DNA from: Astropecten irregularis
Taxonomy: Eukaryota; Echinodermata; Asteroidea; Paxillosida; Astropectinidae
Assembly (NCBI GenBank): GCA_963971285.1
Contig: OZ020265.1
Span: 2,926,001-2,990,000 of the forward strand
Direction: 5' to 3'
DNA length: 64,000 nt
Shown: positions 56,448 to 64,000 of the stretch, piece after piece
Numbering within the stretch: position 1 is the first letter of the stretch
Layout of the letters: every line of letters starts with the position of its first letter
Position numbers and translations under genes: made by a program
The notes under the pieces: generated by a model
The model's input: only the letters and a program-made list of their open reading frames with translations
What the model was told of the DNA's origin: nothing
Databases searched by the model: none

Positions 56448-58930
56448 TAACTGGCAAATAACTATAATTCATTATTTTGAAAACCCGAATCAAAGCAGTT
56501 TCCGTTCAAAATTTCTTTAAAATTCCAGTTCTCTTCTCTATGAAAAAGATTTCAGAGCATAATATTTTGCTAATTTATTTGAATGAAGGTTAAAAAAAAG
56601 AAACTTTCACACTTTAAAGTTTTATTACAACTGTGTTATGTACAATAACTTTTTGTGTTAAACTAGATAGAGGGTGATTTGTCAGTTTTAAAATGTGTTC
56701 GCATTATTTTCTTCACCAAATGGGAAAATAATTGCATTAAATCACTTATATTTCAGACGACAGATAAAATGAAATAAATGTGTGGAATCGAATATGCATA
56801 ATGCCGAAAATGCGTAAACACATGTACACATGCGAATTAATATAGAAATCTATCGTTTGTTTTATTGTTCAAATGAATGCACCAAATGTAGTTTGAGCTT
56901 GTTAGTATTTTTAAGATTATCTTGCATAATATCAGAATAGAAACGCTTTCTAAATATGAAGTTGTTATTCTAGGATAGAGTGTGATAGGTCAACAAAACC
57001 AGAAATTTGCATTTGTGCAGACACACCAAATCAAAACTCAAGTTACTTTTGCTGAAGCATTTTCTTCTTTCGTATTTGTATTGAAATCATATTTATTATT
57101 CATTTTTAACACATATTTATAGTTTCGTTGATTGTGGTATTATTTACAGTGAATTAAGTTGTACCTATTTCATATTCTTCACTCAACGTAAATTTCGATT
57201 ATGTTTCAGAAAAAGAAACTGGTATCTCTCCGATTCAAAACATTATCAACAAAATTATTATATGGAATGTTATATCAAAATATGTAAACCTTCTAAACGT
57301 TTGTTTTTCAGTGTCAAGAATCTTCTGAATTCTTTTATTCTGAAAACTATTTGGGTCATTTTTATCCTGCCCAATTGTTATTTTCAGAATCGATGCAAGA
57401 CATTAACTAAATTGGGTTGTATGACACATTGCGCCAATTTGGAAGAAGAAGAGGACTTAAAACATTTCAAAATGGAATGAAAATTATCCTTGTGAGAAAG
57501 CAAATAATCAATTGTTTACTCAAATTATGTGTTGTTGACATTACTGATAAATGACAAACAACTTTTGAACGGTGATTGCTAGATGTAAATATTAATGTAA
57601 TGTATAGCTTTTTGCCTTTTTCTTTTTAACTTAAATGAAATATTCAATCTTATTTTATATACATATATATATATTACAAATACGTTTACAATGTGGTCAA
57701 TTGTGGTGTTATTTAGAAGCTGTGAATTGCATTGTTTTAAATCTTTCATCCAACGTATTAACGAAATATTGATTAAGGCGCCCTTGCAAAAAAGGTTGCA
57801 GCGGTCTGTCCGCGGTCTGGCCGTATCGCGGGAACAATCACACATTTAATGAGGCAGTCTTGGAAACACCGCAATTACCATGGTAATCATTATGCTAATA
57901 AACCACGGACACTGCATATTTCAGGATTAAAATTATACTGAACAGGAGATCAACATCTTCACATTGTGAGAAATACCTTTCCCATTATGCTGTATAAATG
58001 TTATCTAATCACGTTTTGCACGTACGGTATTACTTTTTTTCTAACCTTTGTTTTATTGCATTTGCAGGAACATTATTGTACTACATAAAATTCGAGTCAA
58101 TCTAGAAATACTGTGTTTTTTTCAGCCAAATATTCTTTGATCAAACTGGTATTTTCTTTGCAGCTTTGCATTAGATACCTGCATGTAGGGAATGCATTTT
58201 GTAATTTAAGGTGAGATTTGTTGTAAAATTGAGATTTGTTGTTGTAATGTGTTAAAGGGTTACAAATGTTTATGTGCCTATTTTAAATTCTTTTTGCTTA
58301 AATGTTTTACTTAGATTTACTGAAGATTGCCTGTTAAGTTCATTCTGGTTGATGTTAGATATATATAAACGGGTTAAAGAAGTTTGTTGACAAAAGAAAA
58401 CTGAGAAGTCATGCAATTATTGATAAGAGAAAGTGAAACAAATGTATTTGGTGACTATAAGAAATGAATAAATAAAGAAATGGAAAGATTGTTAAGCAAG
58501 AAAGCAAAAACAAATGAATCGCGAAATTCAATTCAAAATCCCATATGGGACCACAAATTCCCTATTCCAATCGCCTACTGATAATGATAAGAGGAGAGTC
58601 GAAACGTTGATACCCGAAATAAACCATGTGAAACTTATTTTACTATACCTCATAAATAATCTTTATTATCCACAATTTCGTCGAGAAGTGCAGCGAAACG
58701 TCCGTTTTCGTTAACTTCATGTAGGGCACACACGAGCACTGCAAATTAGGATAGATGCGCAGTAAGTTGTTCCATGCGCAGTGAGATGTTACATGTGTAG
58801 CAGTTCCTCCGGAGAGATACCCCGGCCTAATCACTGGAGATAAGCAAATATATCCACTGACACGTGATGGTGAATTGCCCAATTGGGATTCGGATCTAGG
58901 TCATGAATATTTATGAGATATAGTAATAAG
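56448..58930. other. FREP 3' flank with decayed repeated segments
   Basis: AT-rich; AATAAA near 56773 may serve the FREP transcript. Two similar segments, near 57128 (TTGTGGTATTATTTACAGTG) and 57697 (TTGTGGTGTTATTTAGAAGC), resemble others near 60977 and 63830, suggesting remnants of duplicated FREP 3' flanks. No other gene is supported. Confidence 0.4.
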
Positions 58931-58934
58931 AACT

Positions 58935-59226
58935 GTCACCATGCAAAACCTTTCTGGACCTTTCAGTGACAATTTCAGCTCAATAGGATATCTAAGTCAC
59001 CAGAATATATCGAAATCTTACTAAATTTTTCTTATAAAACACAAATAATTATTTTGATCTTACCCCGAGATCCAAACTGTTTCCGGTCTTTGCTTTACTA
59101 ATTTCTGGATAAATACAACATTTCAGGCGAAAATGTTGAAAAGTATGTTTCTACCACCACATCTTCATATCCTGAAAGTTACACGTAAATATGTGAACAT
59201 TTCTGTAAGGGTATGTTGCCTTTAGG
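58935..59226 (+). mobile_element. Family B MITE abutting a FREP fragment
   Basis: Landmarks TTTCAGCTCAATAGGATATC, GATCTTACCCCGAGATCC, TTTCTGGATAAATACAACAT and the end GGGTATGTTGCCTTTAG. The left end is decayed. Its right edge coincides with the start of a FREP gene fragment. Confidence 0.72.
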
Positions 59227-59397
59227 TGATGGCGGCTCGTGTTTCAGAGATTGCTTGGTGTGCACTTTGAGTGATATGTTTGCACAAAATGTTCCGAATC
59301 GTGGCTTTCTTTGAGATGTTTGGAAAGGACGGGAATATTCTTTGAAAGGAAGTCTTATTCAAATACAAGAAACTAGTTTTAAACAAGTTCGAGTATA
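59227..59397 (+). pseudogene. C-terminal fragment of a fibrinogen-related gene
   Basis: The sequence matches the last sixth of the FREP reading frame. It encodes GGSCFRDCLVCTLSDMF, an in-frame stop (TGA near 59311), then VWKGREYSLKGSLIQIQE, comparable with the intact gene's WFRNCYICHL and KWKGKGYSLKESTMEIRE and closer to the pseudogene's WKGREYSLKGS. Everything 5' of it is missing and replaced by a MITE. It is a dead third member of the family. Confidence 0.85.
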
Positions 59398-59958
59398 ATT
59401 TGATCAACATGTAATCTTACAGATCCAACATTATATCTGTTTACATTAGATAGTTGCCCTGAGCCCATTAGTCATTTTTGAAGTTAAACAAGAAAACAAG
59501 AGAAACAATGTTCAACATATAGCTAAAGAATTAATAAATCTGTATGTGAAAATCTGAAGACTGAGCCTATTTTGATTGAGCCATTGTCGCATTTGCAAGA
59601 TGATCTATACACACAGAAATCTGGCTACGAGGATTCAACGTTTCTATTGTTTAACTATGCTGTTGTGATACTTTTAAAGTTTGCAGTTTTATTATAGAAC
59701 TATATGTTTCCAATGGAACATTTTACATTTATATCATCTGTCGTTCTTTTGTGACTTAAAATTGCCCATTGCAAGTGCAAAATAATGAGTTAAACTGAAG
59801 ACTACGACTTCGAAAGTACCTTTTGGTAAAACAGTCCTTAAATAATACTTATACTCATTTAAATGACAGATACAATACTTAATTACAAAAGTATAATGAT
59901 AATGATACAATTGAGGGTTAGAAATTTACATCAGCTCAGATGAATGCCAATTACGAAC

Positions 59959-60097
59959 GGTCGATTTCACCAAACTCATTGTAACTTAATAGCCATCACG
60001 TATGACTTATAATGCATCGCAACCCTACGTAATATGGGATGCCTTATCCTTCTTAGCTCAAGTTGCGATCAATCGTAGGGTTTCGTGAAATCAACCG
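59959..60097. mobile_element. Family D element
   Basis: Ends GGTCGATTTCACCAAACTC and TTTCGTGAAATCAACC are inverted. Internally CATCGCAACCCTACG faces CGATCAATCGTAGGG. Confidence 0.75.
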
Positions 60098-60560
60098 CAG
60101 GAATTTATTTCAAATGTAGAAGCTCTCTAAAGGAGGCTTCAACGTTTGAAATTTCATTTCACATTAAAAATATTAACCAACAAAACATGGCACACTTTAG
60201 AGCCAAATTCCGTACATCTGTTGAACAAAATGGACTGAAAGCGACGGAATGATGAACGTGTCTACTGCAATCCGAGTGAGGTCAAAGAATATGGTCTATT
60301 GTCAAATACTGATGTCCTTCGAATGTACGGAAACTACGTGTTCCGTTTTAAAGTGGCAACTACCGCAGTATTGAACGCGCAGCACCTGACTAGTACGTCG
60401 TACGTCGGTACCCCAGTTTCCACCGCTGTCTGTCTTTAAATTTTCTATTTCTCTCTGAAGCACGATCCGTTTCGGACACCAAGAAGCACGGATGCGAACA
60501 CGAACTGTCGTGGAGGACGGGGGATCTACCAAAAAACACGTCTACGGAGGCCAGTGCCAA

Positions 60561-60572
60561 TATTTATAGCCT
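60561..60572 (-). promoter_or_regulatory. TATA-box-like site
   Basis: On the minus strand GAGGCTATAAATATTGG is a good TATA match in a locally GC-rich stretch (60300-60640). No gene is recognised downstream, although a 76-codon minus frame begins at 60532. Could be a decayed promoter or chance. Confidence 0.25.
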
Positions 60573-60690
60573 CTTCCTCGTCTACACGTTGGAGCACACG
60601 ACTCCGGCTGATGCCAACTTTCTTATCAGCAACGAACTAGTGTCCTTAATGGAAATCACGTTCACGTGAGCGAGCGCCATTAATTACTAC

Positions 60691-60842
60691 CTTTTCCTCC
60701 TTGCCTGTGTCTTTTTGGTCTCCTTGCTCAGGCCCAGGACTCGAGTTCGTGACAAATTCATCATCCACACCAGACCACGGAATAAGAGAAGTAATGTCCT
60801 TGAGGTAGGTTTGTTTTGAACTACTGGTACAGAGAGACTTCA
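60691..60842 (-). CDS. Candidate exon, unknown product
   Basis: On the minus strand the acceptor TACCATTACACAG precedes the segment and the donor AAG|GTAGTA follows it. It starts in phase 2, ends in phase 0 and encodes about 50 residues (KSLCTSSSKQTYLKDITSLI, PWSGVDDEFVTNSSPGPEQG, DQKDTGKEEK). The acidic, polar composition looks like a disordered tail. I recognise no family and see no partner exon. Confidence 0.3.
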
Positions 60843-61599
60843 CTGTGTAATGGTAAATGCAAAAGGCTAATATCAGCCTTCATTATGGTTGTATTACATG
60901 TACTGAGTGTATCACTTCTTTTTGTATTTTCATATATCCAAACGGATAAAAATAGTATGCATTAAGTGAAAAGTTCGGTTCGTTGTGGTATCACTTAGAT
61001 GCTGGGAATAAAGTTGTAACAATAAAACACCCTTCAAGCAAAGTTAATCGTTTACATAGCAAAACAGGAGACTGATATTTGAAATTCTCGAACCTAATAC
61101 ATGTAATGTAGAAAATGATAATACCCTTTTCTTTATCTTACTCCATTTTGTAGCCTTCGTTTTTACTTTAATTTGAAAAAATGCATTTTTACAAAATAAT
61201 TTCTATAGTTTGATTATTATATTTTTATTTTCGTCATTTGTGTCTAGGAGCAAATCTTATATATTTGGAGTATGACTTATTTTAGAAAAAATATCTTGAA
61301 ATGCCACGGAGTATATATACCACGATGTACAGGACGTAAATAATGTAAGAATAAAATTAAAGTAACCAATATATAAAAAGTAATAACTTTTGCTTTTACA
61401 TGTTTATGAATGTCGTATACGTTTATGTTTAACATGTCAAATAAAGGAGTTTTGATTTTTGCAGTCCGTTGACTGGCGCCTTTTTATCGGCATTTCTGTG
61501 GAAACAATAAACAATCACACATTCCTTTTAAAATATTGCTAGTCAGATTCCCCTCTTTAGGGCAAGTGTCAGTCATTTGGGCCGATGCAAGAGGCAATT
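60843..61599. other. No supported feature
   Basis: AT-rich DNA. The stretch near 60977 (GTTGTGGTATCACTTAGATG) resembles FREP 3' flank sequence elsewhere. Confidence 0.4.
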
Positions 61600-61690
61600 A
61601 ATTCTAGGTTATCTACAAGAAGAAACACTACAAATTCTGCATTAGTGAGCAGGGGTCGCGGGTTTGAATCCCACCAGAGCCAGCGCATGA
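61600..61690 (+). mobile_element. tRNA-like remnant
   Basis: B-box GGGTTTGAATCCCACC preceded by AGCAGGGGTCGC. The A-box side is not recognisable, so this is probably a worn SINE head. Confidence 0.45.
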
Positions 61691-61799
61691 TTTGTGTTAC
61701 ATCAGTAAAGGGCAAGATTAATTTGCATATTGAAAAAAAATACTTTAGTGATAATCTGCCCAAAAAAAGACTGTTGTGCTAAAGAAATTTTGCTTTTTT

Positions 61800-62230
61800 C
61801 AAGAAATGCATCAAGTTGCCTCCAAATTTTCTGTAAGACAGATCTTCTCATAGTGTTCTCATATCATGTCACGACCTGAAGCAGTGACAATAACGTAAGA
61901 ATAAAATAGCCAATCAGTGCGGGCCCTATGTGTTTACACACACTCCCCGTGTGACAATGCAAATTCCGTTCCAAAAACCGTCACTGGATCGCAAACCATT
62001 TGCAACAAGTCTCTGGATGACACTCCAAACTACATTTTTGCCACGTCACCCCTCTGTGATTATTCAGCCAATGCCAAACCTAAACGGATAAATCATACAC
62101 TTGACACATAACGCAACGTCAGTGTTGAGGCTTAAACTGTCGATATTTTGAAAGACAAATGCTTTGGAAAGATTGAACATCCTCTCAGTTCATTGTTGGG
62201 CGATTGAATCTTGAACATTGAAATCCGACC
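61800..62230 (+). promoter_or_regulatory. Duplicated upstream region of the FREP pseudogene
   Basis: It shares TCATGTCACGA, TGAAGCAGTGACAAT, TAGCCAATCAGTG and TGAAATCCGACCATGG with the region before the intact gene, in the same order. The CRE-like site of the intact copy is replaced by AATAACGTAAGA. Confidence 0.5.
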
Positions 62231-63274
62231 ATGGTTTGCAAGGTAATTTTGTGCATCTTCGCATACTTTGGACTACAAATAACTGCTGAAACGGCATTCG
62301 TGAACAACTGCAAGCCCCGCACATTGACATTTTACGCTGCTGAGAATAGAACTTTGAGTGGGTTTGTGTATGCGAACTACACAGTGCATTCTCATGTCAT
62401 CTGTGGAAGGGAATGCAGCGTGGATGTGACTTGCAAATCATTCAATTACTATAAAGGTAGTAATCTCTGCGAAAAGAACAATATGACTCGGAAGAGTCAT
62501 TTTAAATACCTCATTGAATCGCCTGGGAGTGTTTACTTTGATGGAGATGAAGACACACATCTCTTATCATTACGTGATAGCTCCTTGGATCGAAAGAGGA
62601 GTTGCAAGATGCTCTTAGATGCCAGTTATAATTCAAGCGGTGTGTACACAATCTACCCGTGGCATCTTTGATAGCGGTATCAAGGTCTACTGCGATATGG
62701 AATCTGATGGCGGTGGTTGGACGGTCTTTCAAAGGCGACAAGACGGCAGTGTGGACTTCTACCGTAACTGGGCCGACTACCAGTCTGGCTTCGGTGATCT
62801 GGCCAGTGAGTTCTGGCTTGGCAATGATAACTTAGTGACTCTGACATCTGATGATTCACGAGGAACATGGGAGCTACGAGTTGATTTGGAGGACTGGGAT
62901 CACAACACAGCATGGGCGAAGTACGAAAATTTCTAAATATCTCCGGGTATGTACACTCTGAATATCGGTCAATATGATACCAGTAGCACTGCTGGTAACT
63001 CTCTGCCATACCATAATGGGTTTCGATTCTCAACGAAGGATGTTGATAATGATGTATGGAATAAGCATTGCTCACAACTATTTGAAGCCGCATGGTGGCT
63101 CAGATCATGCTTTACTTGCCATTTGAATGACAGATATAAAGAAGGCGGGGTAACCAAAAAGGAACATGGCATTCTTTGGGTTAGTTGGAAAGGGCGGGAA
63201 TATTCCCTGAAAGGAAGCACCATGAAAATACGTGAAATGTTAGAAAGTCCTTGTTCTGAAAAATTAATGCATTG
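62231..63274 (+). pseudogene. PAN plus fibrinogen-domain gene, frameshifted and nonsense copy
   Basis: It is a close paralogue of the intact gene at 55382, in the same order and also without introns. The signal peptide, PAN domain and start of the fibrinogen domain are open from 62231. At about 62658 two bases are missing compared with the intact copy (CTACCCGTGG against CTACCCATGTGG), which shifts the frame and removes the first fibrinogen-domain cysteine codon; translation would stop at 62669-62671. The rest continues in another frame with well-kept motifs ([25 protein letters not shown]) until a stop at 62934-62936 (TTCTAA where the intact gene has TTCAAA). It then remains open to about 63274. 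Few other disabling changes are visible, so inactivation is recent or the copy is polymorphic. Confidence 0.9.
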
Positions 63275-64000
63275 AATGACCAATCTTTCAATACATGACG
63301 TATTTAAAGCTTATATAATTGCTTATCTTGCAATTATGTTTTCCTTGTTTTAATAGGAACTGCCTTTCCCGCGTGTTGGTCCATTGGTTGACAAATGCAC
63401 ATAAATTATACAGTTGGGTTGTACTGTAAATTGGAAAATTTACAAAAACAATACACTACTAAAAGTATTTAAATGATGTATTATCTAACATTTCAATATT
63501 TCCGTTTGTAGCTGGTGGTTTGGTTATTTCAACTTTCACGCAATTAGTAATTTTTATGTGAATTTGTTTTAAGGATTTTAGCACTAGCACTGCCAGTAGT
63601 TGTAAGATTGCCTGGCATAAACAAATAAAAACGAAAAAATTCGTATTTCGCTATCACTTTTTACGGGATAATATAACCCTTTTTAAACAAGAAGAAAAAC
63701 TGACTGCACACCATGGCATCACACTAGAATACTACCCTGTTTCACTTTAAAATACTGTTTCTCTCTTTATATAATTCAAATATTATCATTGCTTATGTTT
63801 CTACATAAACGACCATAAAAATTCAGGCTGATTGTTGTATCATTGAGACTATGAACTATGAAATGGTATGCACGAATTGTAAATCTTTTACACGATGATA
63901 ATGTTGTCAAAGTTTCAGATTGGAATGAAATATCTTAAGTATTGGAACAAAATGGCAAACAACATTGCATGGAGATTGATAACTGTAAATAATCTCTCCG
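63275..64000. other. FREP pseudogene 3' flank
   Basis: AT-rich; no further gene is seen. Sequence near 63830 (GATTGTTGTATCATTGAGAC) resembles the repeated 3'-flank segment seen near 57128, 57697 and 60977. Confidence 0.4.

Overview
The window looks like nuclear DNA of a marine invertebrate animal, most likely a deuterostome such as an echinoderm, hemichordate or cephalochordate; I cannot settle the phylum from sequence alone. The grounds are spliced exons encoding an animal RNA polymerase III subunit, class II PAQR (membrane progestin receptor) genes with a single coding exon, a secreted PAN-plus-fibrinogen protein of the type expanded in marine invertebrates, AT-rich non-coding DNA and a very dense load of tRNA-derived SINEs and short inverted-repeat DNA elements. 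One 200-base run of N (37070-37269) is an assembly gap.

Genes. At the left edge three plus-strand exons (380-2927) encode the C-terminus of POLR3B. Two minus-strand PAQR genes (13968-14996 and 26187-27233) lie 12 kb apart. At the right end is a fibrinogen-related gene family: one intact intronless gene (55382-56395), one pseudogene with a frameshift and a stop codon (62231-63274) and one C-terminal fragment (59227-59397). A few exon-like segments (41578-41723, 42509-42663, 60691-60842, about 45740-45930) have reasonable splice sites but no recognisable product. A remnant of a LINE reverse-transcriptase C-terminus is at 30167-30445 on the minus strand.

Mobile and repetitive DNA fills most of the rest. 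Recognisable families are: A (365 bp, ends TTAAAGGTAGTATCATACTT), B (shares the right half of A), C (about 235 bp, ends GGGGCCAATTTCAT), D (ends GGTCGATTTCAC), a foldback family T whose arms are complete tRNA-like genes, two SINE families, two hAT-like elements with 8-bp target duplications, a pogo-like MITE and several one-off palindromic elements. Many are nested and the empty target can be read off, which gives a relative order of insertion. Large satellite blocks are at 31250-34405 (80-bp and 30-bp repeats) and 50790-54240 (908-918-bp repeats).

The two most striking structures are these. (1) A 6.5-kb element at 38966-45459 is bounded by about 34-bp inverted termini beginning CCCAGATAACAT. 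It carries kilobase arrays of CCAACGTTGG-type repeats inside both ends and is inserted in an 18-bp tandem repeat. (2) The two PAQR genes are almost identical over two separate tracts (about 370 and 305 bp) that flank a sharply divergent 250-270-bp middle segment, which looks like patchy gene conversion around a variable block.
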